The position numbers and the translations under genes are program-made. A DNA stretch of 64,000 nt, from positions 62,001 through 126,000 of the forward strand of contig NZ_VLXZ01000007.1 of the NCBI RefSeq assembly GCF_007293315.1, written 5' to 3'. Under the pieces are notes generated by a model that was not told where the DNA came from, made no database searches, and worked only from the letters and a program-made list of their open reading frames with translations. Below, in pieces: positions 43,094 to 52,280 of the stretch (position 1 is the first letter of the stretch; every line of letters begins with the position of its first letter). This DNA is from Alkalicoccobacillus porphyridii. Lineage in GTDB: Bacteria; Bacillota; Bacilli; Bacillales; Bacillaceae_D.

Positions 43094-45951
43094 ATCTCAG
43101 CGGCTGCCTCCTTTTGATCATCTGTCACACGGCATATTGGACCATACGGGCAGCTATCCCGACAATCTAATGGCTTAACTGGAAACGAGCTATTCATGCC
43201 TTGCCAAAGTGTCTGAATTCGTTCCTCAAGCTCATACTTCTTCAAAAAGGACTCAGTGCCTATTTCCGGCTCCTTATTCTGGCATCGAGAGCTGACAAGA
43301 AAACGAGATGGCTTACCTATTTCGCGCTCATGCCAGATTCCATTATTACTTCTTTGACTAGGTGCACGTAAAGAAATATAAGAAGCCCCCAATGCCTCAT
43401 GAGCATGATCATTCCTAAGATCTAGGGTCTGTTTAAGAATATAACTATAGAGTGGAAGCTGTAGCTTTAACCCTGCACGTACCTCCTCCATTTTTAACGT
43501 AGATAAACCCGTTTTATAATCATAGATAACAAACTCCGAATCGATCATATCCACTCGGTCAATCTTTCCTGTTAATCGTATCGGCTCCCCGCTTTTACTT
43601 AGCAGCTCATATGTCAGTGACTGCTCTAGTGAGTGAATGGACATTGCACCTAGCGATTCGTTATCCCAGAACAGTTTACGTTCTGCTTCCCACCATTCCA
43701 GCAATCTATTTACCCATTGCTGCTTTAATAGATTCAGCTCAAGCTTTGAAATGTGTGGATTCTCTTCTTCAATAAGCAACCAGCTTTCATCTATCTTTTG
43801 TTCAATTAATTGAGGGACCTGCTGTTTTTTTTGTTCGGATAAGGAGGAGAAGGGTTGGCCAACGATCTCTAATTCCTGATACAACCATTCAATTAATGTA
43901 TGTACGAGGTGGCCGATAAGCAGAAAGGAAACACCTTCATCCTGTGCATCCGGCTCTGACACCTGTAATAAACGCTCAAGCGAGAACCTGATTGGACAAC
44001 GAGCGTAGCTCTCTAAAGCCGTTATCGCAACAGTAGGCTGTTGTTTCAACCGCTGTTCCATTTCGTTAGAGATTGCTTCTTCACCAGTCTCTAAACGATG
44101 AAGAGAGTGCTCCATCGCTGAAATATCCGCTGGAAGATCCTGCACACTTTTCTTTTTGCCCTTCCAATACGCGATCATTTCTATATACTCTTTACGAGTG
44201 TGAGCCATTTTCTTTCTCATTCTATTTTCAAATGACCAGCTACTTTCGATGGATTGGCCATCAAGGAAGACGGTTGGTAACAAAGGATGATTTGGGTCAA
44301 CTCCTTCGACATAGCTAAACACCAATTCCTCTGCCACAAAAAACAACTGTCTAAAGTAGGCAGCTTGCTTCTTACGAAAATGTAAGTGCGTAGGCTTTCC
44401 ATACGGTATATCATAAAGATAGATATCCGTTTCCTGAACGTAGCCAGATAATCTATATGTTCCTGGGAATTGCTCCGCCCCCATGGAAGGAATAAATAAT
44501 GTTTTGCCTGTAAACTGAGCTGCATTTTGCCAATACAATGATGGAACCCCGTTGCGAAACCCTTGTTCCCGAAGTAGATCCTTTTGATCAAGGTTAGCCC
44601 TTACCAGATCATGTATGAAAGAAGCAGATACCTTAAATTGGCCAATTTGATTTTGGCTGAAGCTCTCCCTCTTTGTACGAAGTAGATCCATTAATTGCTG
44701 CAAAGCCTTCTCTTCAATTAAAAGATCTTGGATCGCGCCCGCTTGGGTCATTTCTTTTATTTGCCGATCTAACCATTCAGCAATTGCTAGCTCGTCCAAC
44801 ACGGTTTCGAGCCTATGTAAATAGTCAACAATCCCTTCATATGAATTTCGATCGAACTGACCGATCCTTTGACGGCTTTCTTCTACTTTTTCCAGACCCG
44901 TTGTACCACTGCGTTGAAGCTGATGCATCGCTTTTGCGTAAGCCGTTCCTCTTACGCCAAATATGTGTAGTAGTAAAGAAGCCAGTTCTACCTCTTCTTC
45001 TTTTGTGTGTAACGGTTTAAGAATAAAGTCAACGATCATATAGATGGATGTTTGACCCATTTTTTTTGTGATAGGTAGGGTAATTGGAACCCCTGCTTCT
45101 TTAGCTACACGCATCCAATTTTCTTTCTCATCAGGAGCATGTAGAATCCCTACTTCATCTGTCTGGTCTGCCATCGCCTGAACCACCCCCGTCCATTGCT
45201 CACGGGTGGTCGTCGCCTTAATTAAAGAAACACGATTTGTCTTAGGAGAAGTTGGTTGAATCTTAAACCGATCTGTGTTGAAGCCCATTTTTTTAAGGTC
45301 ATCCAGTGTTTCTGTCACAATATCTAAGGATTCAAAATGAGGCAGGTAGACGGTAACCTTTATATCTGCTTGTAGCAATGCTTCAAGTAATACAAATTGG
45401 AGTGGGCTGAAATCATAAAACCCATCGACAATCACATGCCAATTAGATGCAGTGGATTGCTGTTTAAGTAGTTCTGCAGCATATAGCATTCGATTTTCAG
45501 GATCTAGCACCTGCTGCTCTTTTGTTAACTTCTCATAAGATTTAAATATGGGCTTACATGCTTCTAATGGATGGGTGATTGAATCCGTAGAAACGCCAAG
45601 CCTTTTTAACTGACCATATGTATCTGACAATGCTTTTGCTTTCTCCTTGGGCGAACGGTTGTCTCTAGCTTGTTCCTGCTCAAGTATTTGTTGAAAAAAA
45701 AGCGTTCTTTCTTGTTCTGATAAAGAAAGAAACGCCTTCTTATGCATTTGAAGCGTACGAATGGCTAAATCATCAAACGTGCCAAACATAAATGGCTGAT
45801 TTGATTGTCTAGCTGCTCTCAACCATGAACTAGAGGGCATTATATAGAGAATGGATGGATCCATCTCTCTCATTTCCTTGGCATATAGATCCAATCGTTG
45901 ACTGCTTCCTATGTCTACAAGTGCCGTTCCGATAACTTTCTGCCTAAGCAT
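43090..45951 (-). CDS. addB: AddB-like nuclease subunit, short and lacking Walker A
   Basis: 953 residues against about 1160 for B. subtilis AddB. A RecB-type nuclease lies near residues 790-815 (LTGKIDRVDM and VIYDYKTG), and an iron-sulfur set is present: Cys in YARCPIRF near 650 and DCRDSCPYGPIC near 928-940. The N-terminus has no GxxxxGKT loop where canonical AddB has one, although the family inactivated-helicase outline can be followed. RexB subunits also lack the motif. It is coupled to the AddA-like gene by ATGA and overlaps the GNAT gene by eight bases. Confidence 0.75.
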   Translation of the reverse strand: MLRQKVIGTALVDIGSSQRLDLYAKEMREMDPSILYIMPSSSWLRAARQSNQPFMFGTFDDLAIRTLQMHKKAFLSLSEQERTLFFQQILEQEQARDNRSPKEKAKALSDTYGQLKRLGVSTDSITHPLEACKPIFKSYEKLTKEQQVLDPENRMLYAAELLKQQSTASNWHVIVDGFYDFSPLQFVLLEALLQADIKVTVYLPHFESLDIVTETLDDLKKMGFNTDRFKIQPTSPKTNRVSLIKATTTREQWTGVVQAMADQTDEVGILHAPDEKENWMRVAKEAGVPITLPITKKMGQTSIYMIVDFILKPLHTKEEEVELASLLLHIFGVRGTAYAKAMHQLQRSGTTGLEKVEESRQRIGQFDRNSYEGIVDYLHRLETVLDELAIAEWLDRQIKEMTQAGAIQDLLIEEKALQQLMDLLRTKRESFSQNQIGQFKVSASFIHDLVRANLDQKDLLREQGFRNGVPSLYWQNAAQFTGKTLFIPSMGAEQFPGTYRLSGYVQETDIYLYDIPYGKPTHLHFRKKQAAYFRQLFFVAEELVFSYVEGVDPNHPLLPTVFLDGQSIESSWSFENRMRKKMAHTRKEYIEMIAYWKGKKKSVQDLPADISAMEHSLHRLETGEEAISNEMEQRLKQQPTVAITALESYARCPIRFSLERLLQVSEPDAQDEGVSFLLIGHLVHTLIEWLYQELEIVGQPFSSLSEQKKQQVPQLIEQKIDESWLLIEEENPHISKLELNLLKQQWVNRLLEWWEAERKLFWDNESLGAMSIHSLEQSLTYELLSKSGEPIRLTGKIDRVDMIDSEFVIYDYKTGLSTLKMEEVRAGLKLQLPLYSYILKQTLDLRNDHAHEALGASYISLRAPSQRSNNGIWHEREIGKPSRFLVSSRCQNKEPEIGTESFLKKYELEERIQTLWQGMNSSFPVKPLDCRDSCPYGPICRVTDDQKEAAAEI

Positions 45952-46402
45952 GCGATGTTTCCTTTTGCACTCTTAGCATATCTACATGATCAATATCATC
46001 AAGAAGATAAACGTCTGAAATAGGCGAAAATCCAAAGGAGCGATAGAAACGATCTAAGTAATATTGAGCTTGAATTTGAATGGTCTTCTGTTGATACCCT
46101 TCAAGCACAGAAATTGCTTTTGTCATTAACTCTCTGCCACTACTTGTACCCCGATATTCTTTTTTTACCAGTACTCTCCCGATAGAAGCATGCTCTCTTT
46201 CTGCGGAAGGAAGAAACAGTCTTGCATACGCTGCCAGCTCCGTTCCCTGATATCCTAGCAAGTGAATGGCTTCCTGATCCTTACCATCCAACTCTTCATA
46301 TGGACAATCCTGTTCCACGACAAAGACATTCACTCGTGCTTGGATAATGTCATATAACTCCTGTGTGTGCAGTTCTGTAAATGTTTTAGTAACCCAATTC
46401 AT
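45944..46402 (-). CDS. ElaA-type GNAT acetyltransferase
   Basis: 152 residues with the ElaA pattern: LYDIIQARVNVFVVEQDCPYEELDGKD near residues 15-41, then SIGRVLVKKEYRGTSSGREL (acetyl-CoA loop) and QAQYYLDRFYRSFGF. The acceptor is unknown. It lies directly upstream of the AddB-like gene and overlaps it by eight bases, so it is co-translated with the nuclease pair; whether this has meaning is unclear. GAGG stands nine bases before the ATG. Confidence 0.82.
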   Translation of the reverse strand: MNWVTKTFTELHTQELYDIIQARVNVFVVEQDCPYEELDGKDQEAIHLLGYQGTELAAYARLFLPSAEREHASIGRVLVKKEYRGTSSGRELMTKAISVLEGYQQKTIQIQAQYYLDRFYRSFGFSPISDVYLLDDIDHVDMLRVQKETSHA

Positions 46403-46429
46403 CTAGTTGTTCCTCATTTCTTATCAAAA

Positions 46430-46801
46430 TTATGAATGTAGACCCACATTAAATCCTAACAATAGAATAATAGATAACGCTGCAAAGCCAATAAACCAAT
46501 AAATGGATGTCCCACGTTGCTTCCGTTTTGTTTTCCTTAGAATGACTTCCATAGAGTAGATTAAGATTAGTGAGATGAGTCCTTTAATCACATACTGAGC
46601 AGGAAACTGATAGGCATAAAGCACAGCTGTACCTGACAACATGGAAAGCACATACAAAAACCAAAGCAATGTTCGCAGCATCCGATTAAAAAATAGAAGC
46701 CCTATCTTGTTACTTACAAAAATAATGGTAAATAATATTAAAATTAACGGCCATGTAGCCACGTGTATTTTATAATAAATTAGAAAGAGTTGCGCATCCA
46801 T
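46430..46801 (-). CDS. YisL-like (UPF0344) membrane protein
   Basis: 123 residues with four hydrophobic helices and the family feature of a conserved His and Trp at the end of the first loop (KIHVATWPLIL), then RMLRTLLWFLYVLSMLSG and LILIYSMEVILRK. It resembles B. subtilis YisL. Function unknown. It precedes the GNAT gene by 27 bases on the same strand and may begin that transcript. Confidence 0.75.
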   Translation of the reverse strand: MDAQLFLIYYKIHVATWPLILILFTIIFVSNKIGLLFFNRMLRTLLWFLYVLSMLSGTAVLYAYQFPAQYVIKGLISLILIYSMEVILRKTKRKQRGTSIYWFIGFAALSIILLLGFNVGLHS

Positions 46802-46887
46802 AATAATCCTCCTGCCTCACTTGCCCGGCAATGCTTACATCCATTCTATACTTCCTTCAAAGTGTATCATATTGCTTATAAACATAC

Positions 46888-46918
46888 ACAAAAAAAGAGC
46901 AGGTCTCCCCTGCTCTTT
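46888..46918 (-). terminator. terminator of the pst-phoU operon
   Basis: AAAGAGCAGG and CCTGCTCTTT form a perfect 10-pair stem with a 5-base loop, followed in the minus direction by a T-rich TTTTG tail. It begins seven bases after the phoU stop. Confidence 0.9.
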
Positions 46919-46924
46919 GGTCTA

Positions 46925-47575
46925 CTAGTTTAGATCAAAATGTTCTCCGTTCGATTCATAGATGACCCACTCTGCGACATTTGTTGCGTAGTCAGCAATA
47001 CGCTCTATATAACGTGCAATAAAAGCCAGCTGTGTCAGCTGTTCAGCATCGTGCTCAGTTGTACCATCTTTGAACAATCTTTTAATAAAACGACCAAATT
47101 GCTCATCAACCTTATCATCTAATGCAGCCATTTTTTGAGCAACAATCAGGTTCTTTGTTTTAAAGGCCTCTAGGGATTCTTTAAGCATACTTCTTGCATC
47201 GCCAGCCATAGTCAATAGCTCTTGTTTTTTTTCTAGATACGAGCTCGGGTCAATGCGTTTCGATACTTTAGCAAGGTCAACAGCTAAATCACCAACTCGT
47301 TCCAAATCACCTGAGATTTTCATGGCTACAATTAAGTTTCGCAGATCAGTCGCTACAGGTTGTTGTCGCGCAATCAACTGGAAAACCTCATTGTTAATAT
47401 CCAATTCTAATTTATTCACTTTCGCATCATGTTGGATAATATGATCAATTAACTCACGATCCGATTGTTCAAAAGCTTCCAAAGACTTATCGAATTGTAT
47501 AAGAACCTCTTCACCCAATCGCGTGATCTGGTCTTTTACATCTTCCAAATGTTGATGAAACGAACTTCTTAGCAT
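46925..47575 (-). CDS. phoU: phosphate signalling protein PhoU
   Basis: 216 residues, two three-helix PhoU repeats with the metal-site residues in ERVGDLAVDLAK and ERIADYATNVAE. It is known to modulate the Pst transporter and the phosphate two-component system. The cytoplasmic protein is last in the pst operon, 22 bases after the second pstB. B. subtilis lacks phoU in its pst operon, so this arrangement is closer to that of other Firmicutes. Confidence 0.94.
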   Translation of the reverse strand: MLRSSFHQHLEDVKDQITRLGEEVLIQFDKSLEAFEQSDRELIDHIIQHDAKVNKLELDINNEVFQLIARQQPVATDLRNLIVAMKISGDLERVGDLAVDLAKVSKRIDPSSYLEKKQELLTMAGDARSMLKESLEAFKTKNLIVAQKMAALDDKVDEQFGRFIKRLFKDGTTEHDAEQLTQLAFIARYIERIADYATNVAEWVIYESNGEHFDLN

Positions 47576-47597
47576 AAACGCCCCCCCTTATTTTTTA

Positions 47598-48386
47598 TTA
47601 GCCAAATTGTCCAGAAATGTACTGCTCTGTTTTAGGGTTATCCGGATTCGTAAAGATTTTGTTTGTTTCCCCAATTTCCATTAATTCACCCATATAAAAG
47701 AAAGCTGTTTGGTCTGAAATACGTGCAGCCTGCTGCATATTGTGTGTCACGATAACAATTGTGTATTTTTTTCTTAGTTCATCAATTAGCTCTTCTACCT
47801 TTGATGTACTAATTGGATCTAATGCAGAGGTTGGTTCATCCATTAGAATAACACTAGGTGTTGTTGCTAAAGCTCTAGCGATACATAGACGTTGCTGCTG
47901 TCCACCAGATAACCCCATACCATTTGTATGCAGACGATCCTTCACTTCATCCCATAAAACTGCATCTCGTAAGCTTTTTTCTACAATTTCATCAAGTTCT
48001 TGCTTCTTCTTAATGCCATGAACACGTGGTCCGTAAGCTACATTTTCATAAATCGATTTTGGAAATGGATTTGGTTTTTGAAAGACCATTCCAACCTTCT
48101 TACGTAAATCAACCAGATCTGGTTTACCAGTTAAAAGGCTATCACCCTTATAAACAATATCACCTGACATCTTAACGACCGGATTCATATTAATCATGAG
48201 GTTTAACGTCTTAATAAACGTTGACTTCCCACAACCAGACGGCCCAATAATGGCTGTAACCTCTGATTCATTAATATCAAATGATACATTTTTAAGCGCG
48301 TGATTTGTGCCATACCATAAGTTAAAATCTTTAATGTTATAAACGGTCTGCAATGCTTGTGAAGACTTTTCAGCTGTCATTGTCAT
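47598..48386 (-). CDS. pstB: phosphate ABC transporter ATPase PstB (second copy)
   Basis: 262 residues. Walker [15 protein letters not shown]-loop [20 protein letters not shown], signature [15 protein letters not shown], Walker [14 protein letters not shown] and H-loop [11 protein letters not shown] are all intact. The FQKPNPF and [17 protein letters not shown] segments are specific to PstB. It lies 15 bases after the first pstB and may form homo- or heterodimers with it. GGGGAG lies before the ATG at 48386. Confidence 0.94.
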   Translation of the reverse strand: MTMTAEKSSQALQTVYNIKDFNLWYGTNHALKNVSFDINESEVTAIIGPSGCGKSTFIKTLNLMINMNPVVKMSGDIVYKGDSLLTGKPDLVDLRKKVGMVFQKPNPFPKSIYENVAYGPRVHGIKKKQELDEIVEKSLRDAVLWDEVKDRLHTNGMGLSGGQQQRLCIARALATTPSVILMDEPTSALDPISTSKVEELIDELRKKYTIVIVTHNMQQAARISDQTAFFYMGELMEIGETNKIFTNPDNPKTEQYISGQFG

Positions 48387-48401
48387 GTCCCAACACTCCC
48401 C

Positions 48402-49211
48402 TTATCCAAATCGACCTGAAATATAATCCTCTGTCTGTTTTACATCCGGAGTAGAAAACAACTTATCTGTTTGATTGTATTCTATTAAACGGCCATTATA
48501 GAAAAAGGCTGTTTTATCTGAAATTCTAGATGCCTGCTGCATATTGTGTGTCACAATAACAATCGTAAACTCTTTCTTTAGCTCTAAGATAAGTTCCTCA
48601 ATTTTTGCCGTGGCTATCGGATCTAGAGCCGAAGCTGGTTCATCCAACAAGAGCACGTTTGGCTTTATAGTAAGCGTGCGTGCAATACATAAACGTTGCT
48701 GCTGTCCGCCTGAAAGAGATAGTGCAGATTCGTATAAACGGTCCTTTACTTCATCCCAAAGAGCAGCTTTTCGTAGTGAATCCTCTACACGCTCTTTCCA
48801 TTCATTTTTAGGTACTCCATGAAAACGAAGTCCGTGAACGAGGTTATGATAGATTGATTTTGGAAATGGATTGGGTCTTTGAAACACCATACCGATTTCT
48901 TTTCTTAGCGCTACCACATTCACTTCATTTGACAATAAATTTAACCCTTGATAATCAATTTCTCCTGTATTACGTGAAATTGGAATCAGATCATTCATTC
49001 GATTAATACTACGTAAAAAAGTTGATTTCCCACAGCCTGAAGGTCCAATTAAAGCTGTTACAGCCTGTTGATCAATCCCCATTGAAAGCTCTTGAACCGC
49101 ATGATTATTGCCATAATAAATATTTAAATCCTTCACATTAAGAATTGTATTCGCCTCATCCGTCATCTTAGCAGATTTAGCCCCTTGCCTTTCCGCAGTT
49201 AACATAGACAT
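48402..49211 (-). CDS. pstB: phosphate ABC transporter ATPase PstB (first copy)
   Basis: 269 residues with all ABC motifs intact: [57 protein letters not shown] and [11 protein letters not shown]. It is clearly a paralogue of the downstream copy, matching the pstB1-pstB2 pair of Bacillus. The product energises phosphate uptake through PstC and PstA. AAGGGGG lies before the ATG at 49211, twelve bases after pstA. Confidence 0.94.
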   Translation of the reverse strand: MSMLTAERQGAKSAKMTDEANTILNVKDLNIYYGNNHAVQELSMGIDQQAVTALIGPSGCGKSTFLRSINRMNDLIPISRNTGEIDYQGLNLLSNEVNVVALRKEIGMVFQRPNPFPKSIYHNLVHGLRFHGVPKNEWKERVEDSLRKAALWDEVKDRLYESALSLSGGQQQRLCIARTLTIKPNVLLLDEPASALDPIATAKIEELILELKKEFTIVIVTHNMQQASRISDKTAFFYNGRLIEYNQTDKLFSTPDVKQTEDYISGRFG

Positions 49212-49223
49212 GTGCTTACCCCC

Positions 49224-50114
49224 TTAAGATTTTGAAGCAGTTAGTTTCTTATGAAGTGCCTTACCGAACCATCTCGCCAATAAGTTAAATAACAGAACAG
49301 CAATAACCAATACAGCAGAAGAACCATCAGCAATGGCCCGAATATCAGGCACAAGTCCTTGCGTATTTACCTTCCAAATGTGTACAGCAAGCGTCTCAGC
49401 AGGACGGAACACATTTAATGGTGAAGTCTCACTAAACGGATTTAGATTCCCCCAATTTAATCGAGGTGTTGTCAAACCTGCAGTAAATAATAACGCAGCT
49501 GCTTCACCGAACACACGTCCCGAAGCTAAAATAACGCCTGTCAAAATTGATGGAACCGCCGCTGGTAAAATAACCGTACGAATGGTATCCCAATGCGTTA
49601 TACCTAAAGCAAAGCTTGCTTCCTTCAGATCACGAGGCACACTTGTTATGGCATCCTCAGACACACGAACCATAACCGGTAAATTAAACACTGTTAACGC
49701 AAGAGCTCCCCCTATAATGGTGTAACCCCATCCAGTAATAGAAACAAACAATAATAATCCAAACATACCAACGACAATAGAAGGTAGTGAAGCTAAGACT
49801 TCAATACACGTACGAATAAAGTCGGTAATTCTACCAGGCTTTGCATACTCCGCCATGTAGATTCCTCCACCAATACCAAGAGGAACTGTAAATACCATCG
49901 TTAAGAAAAGAATATAAAATGAGTTAAATAGCTGTGGTCCAATTCCGCCTCCAGCTCTAAATGAACTAGGTGGTGAAGTTAAAAATGACCAGTTGATCAC
50001 GCCAAATCCTCGGTAAAAGATATATCCTATTAAACCAGCCAAAATAGCAACAATAATTCCTGCAATCACTGTAAATAATCCTGTTGCAAGCTTATCAGTC
50101 ATTTTTGTATTCAT
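49224..50114 (-). CDS. pstA: phosphate ABC transporter permease PstA
   Basis: 296 residues with six membrane helices, one at the N-terminus (GLFTVIAGIIVAILAGLIGY) and five around the transport domain. The EAA loop toward the ATPase reads DLKEASFALGITHWDTIRTV. MAEYAKPGRITDFIR and LASLPSIVVGMFG are family typical. AGGAGG lies just before the ATG, which overlaps the pstC stop by one base. Confidence 0.94.
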   Translation of the reverse strand: MNTKMTDKLATGLFTVIAGIIVAILAGLIGYIFYRGFGVINWSFLTSPPSSFRAGGGIGPQLFNSFYILFLTMVFTVPLGIGGGIYMAEYAKPGRITDFIRTCIEVLASLPSIVVGMFGLLLFVSITGWGYTIIGGALALTVFNLPVMVRVSEDAITSVPRDLKEASFALGITHWDTIRTVILPAAVPSILTGVILASGRVFGEAAALLFTAGLTTPRLNWGNLNPFSETSPLNVFRPAETLAVHIWKVNTQGLVPDIRAIADGSSAVLVIAVLLFNLLARWFGKALHKKLTASKS

Positions 50115-51049
50115 TAAAATGACCTCCTAGAAGATAAGAATCTAATAATAATAATGAAAATGTAAGACATGACAAGCAGGATTAGTCCAAGTGACCAAAG
50201 TACGTTATTATCGACGCTTCCTTGTACCGTATGCCCCATATTAAGTGTAATAATCGTTGTTAACGTGGCTGTAGGATCTGTAAGTGAATCAGCAATGGTC
50301 CGTGCATTTCCGATAACCATTTGTACAGCAAGTGCTTCACCAAACGCTCGTGCCATCCCAAGTACAATAGCCGTTAAAAGCATTGGCCATGCAGCAGGTA
50401 AAAGCACTCTTCTTATGGTTTGCCAACGAGTGGCTCCTAATGCAAGCGAAGACTCACGTAAGCCGTTCGGCAAACTGCGAAGCGCATCTGTAGCTATACT
50501 CGTTACTGTCGGAAGAATCATAACTGAAAGAACAATCGTTCCGGCAAGCAATCCGAAGCCTTGACCGCCAACGTACTGTCTCACAAATGGAACGACGACA
50601 GTTAGACCAATAAATCCGTACACAACGGATGGAATTCCTACGAGTAGTTCTATGACAGGTTGAAGAATACGTCTGCCCCAAGAAGGTGCAATTTCAATCA
50701 TATAAATAGCAGCCCCAACCCCAAGCGGAGCGGCTACTAGTGCGGATAAAATGGTAACGGCAAATGAACCAAATATAAACGGGAGAGCCCCATATACAGG
50801 TCCTCCATTGGCTTCACTTCGGGTTGGGTTCCAATCTAAACCTGTTAAAAAGCTGATTGGATTAACTCCATTCACAACAAATGCCTGAAGTCCCTTAGTC
50901 ATCAGGAAAAGCGTGATTGAAATGGTAGCCAGAATGATAATTGATGCGCACCCATAAACAATGAGTTTCCCCTTGCGCTCAATCTTCTCTGCACTACGGT
51001 TATTTTTTCTTAATAAACGGTCGTGGACAGTCTGCTGCTGTGCCGCCAT
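50114..51049 (-). CDS. pstC: phosphate ABC transporter permease PstC
   Basis: About 311 residues with six membrane helices. The coupling loop is GLRESSLALGATRWQTIRRV, and IYMIEIAPSWGRRILQPVIE and LVGIPSVVYGFIGL are conserved. I start it at ATG 51049, nine bases after GGGGG; the frame is open for 19 more codons but without a ribosome site. It pairs with PstA to form the phosphate channel. It follows pstS by about 105 bases. Confidence 0.93.
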   Translation of the reverse strand: MAAQQQTVHDRLLRKNNRSAEKIERKGKLIVYGCASIIILATISITLFLMTKGLQAFVVNGVNPISFLTGLDWNPTRSEANGGPVYGALPFIFGSFAVTILSALVAAPLGVGAAIYMIEIAPSWGRRILQPVIELLVGIPSVVYGFIGLTVVVPFVRQYVGGQGFGLLAGTIVLSVMILPTVTSIATDALRSLPNGLRESSLALGATRWQTIRRVLLPAAWPMLLTAIVLGMARAFGEALAVQMVIGNARTIADSLTDPTATLTTIITLNMGHTVQGSVDNNVLWSLGLILLVMSYIFIIIIRFLSSRRSF

Positions 51050-51153
51050 AACGAATGGCCCCCTTGCAAGATAGTAATGAATAATGAGATAAAGGCCGGA
51101 GAGCATTGGATTTTATCTATGCCCAACCCTCTACAGCCTATTATTACGTTTTT

Positions 51154-52107
51154 TTATAAGTCTGTTTGATTTCCTTCAGCGTCACGCTCTACTTGCATGT
51201 CAGTAGAAGGAATATATCCAAGCTCAGGAACGATTACTTGTTGTACATCTTCACTCATCATGTAATCAAGGAACGTCTTAGCTAGACCTTCTGGCTCACC
51301 ATTTGTGTAAGAGTGCATGTAAGCCCAAACTGGGAATTCACCAGATGTTACATTGTCATCTGTTTGCTCTACGCCATCTAAATTAAGTGGAAGAACCGTA
51401 TCATCCGTGTAATAAGAGAATGCTAGGTAACCAATCGCACCTGGAGTTTCAGAAATAATTTGTTTAACTGTGTTAGAAGAATCCTCTGTAATTCCTTCAG
51501 CAGGCTCAGCGCCATCTAATGCATAGTTTACAAATGTTGCACGCGTACCAGAAGAATCCGGACGGTTAACAAGAGTAATTTCTTGATCTGCGCCACCAAG
51601 CTCAGACCAGTTTGTAACTTCACCAGTGAATACAGCGATTAAATCTTCAGTAGAAATGTCCTCAATACCAACCTCAGGGTGGGCAGCAGGTCCCATTCCT
51701 ACAACTGCAATGCGGTGGTCAACTAAATCTTCAGCAGGAATCTCTTCTTTTTCTTCAGCAAATACATCAGAGTTACCAATATCAACTGAACCGTCAGCAA
51801 CTTGGCTTAGACCTTGTCCAGATCCACCAGCTTGTACTTGAATATCAGCGTTAGGGTTTTCCATCATAAACTCTTCTGCTCCAGCAGCCATTAGTGGCTG
51901 GATCGCACTAGAACCGGAAAGAACAAGTGAGCCTTCTGCATCTCCTGCAGCAGCATCGTCTCCGCCTTCATCCGTTGTTTCCTCGGTATCTGTGCCACCA
52001 GTATCAGTACCAGTGTCAGTGCCACCCTCTTCTGCGTTACCACAAGCTGCGATGATCGCAATCATAAGAGTTAAAACCATCATCAATAAAAGTTTTTTTG
52101 TTTTCAA
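51154..52107 (-). CDS. pstS: phosphate-binding lipoprotein PstS, TTG start
   Basis: 317 residues. The signal ends IAACGN with lipidated Cys22, followed by a Gly/Thr/Asp/Glu linker of about 35 residues. The binding domain shows LSGSSAIQPLM, QAGGSGQGLSQVADGSVDIGNSD and VNRPDSSGTRATF, which contact phosphate. Translation starts at TTG 52107 after GGGAGGG. It is the first gene of the operon, under a Pho box. The very acidic linker fits a surface exposed to high pH or salt. Confidence 0.95.
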   Translation of the reverse strand: MKTKKLLLMMVLTLMIAIIAACGNAEEGGTDTGTDTGGTDTEETTDEGGDDAAAGDAEGSLVLSGSSAIQPLMAAGAEEFMMENPNADIQVQAGGSGQGLSQVADGSVDIGNSDVFAEEKEEIPAEDLVDHRIAVVGMGPAAHPEVGIEDISTEDLIAVFTGEVTNWSELGGADQEITLVNRPDSSGTRATFVNYALDGAEPAEGITEDSSNTVKQIISETPGAIGYLAFSYYTDDTVLPLNLDGVEQTDDNVTSGEFPVWAYMHSYTNGEPEGLAKTFLDYMMSEDVQQVIVPELGYIPSTDMQVERDAEGNQTDL

Positions 52108-52168
52108 GAATAGACCCTCCCATTTTCTCTTCTAATGTGAACCGGGCATGTGCCCCTCTTTCAACTGA

Positions 52169-52222
52169 AGTATAATCTTGTACTATTAATTTGTTGTGGT
52201 TTGAATGTAAAGATTGTGTAAA
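52169..52222 (-). promoter_or_regulatory. Pho box and promoter of the pst operon
   Basis: Read on the minus strand, four hexamers related to TTAACA follow at exactly 11-base steps: TTTACA (52217-52222), TTTACA (52206-52211), ACCACA (52195-52200) and TTAATA (52184-52189). TATACT (52169-52174) is the likely -10. No good -35 exists, as expected for a promoter activated by PhoP. A GGGGCACATGCCC hairpin lies in the leader at 52145-52157. Confidence 0.85.
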
Positions 52223-52280
52223 GAGAAAGTAAGCGCCGTCATTTTATTTTCTTTACAAAGCGTTAATTGAGTTTGATAGT

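Noticed and set aside
44073-45020. Long frames antisense to the AddB-like gene.
   Set aside because: They are shadows of the real gene with no ribosome sites.
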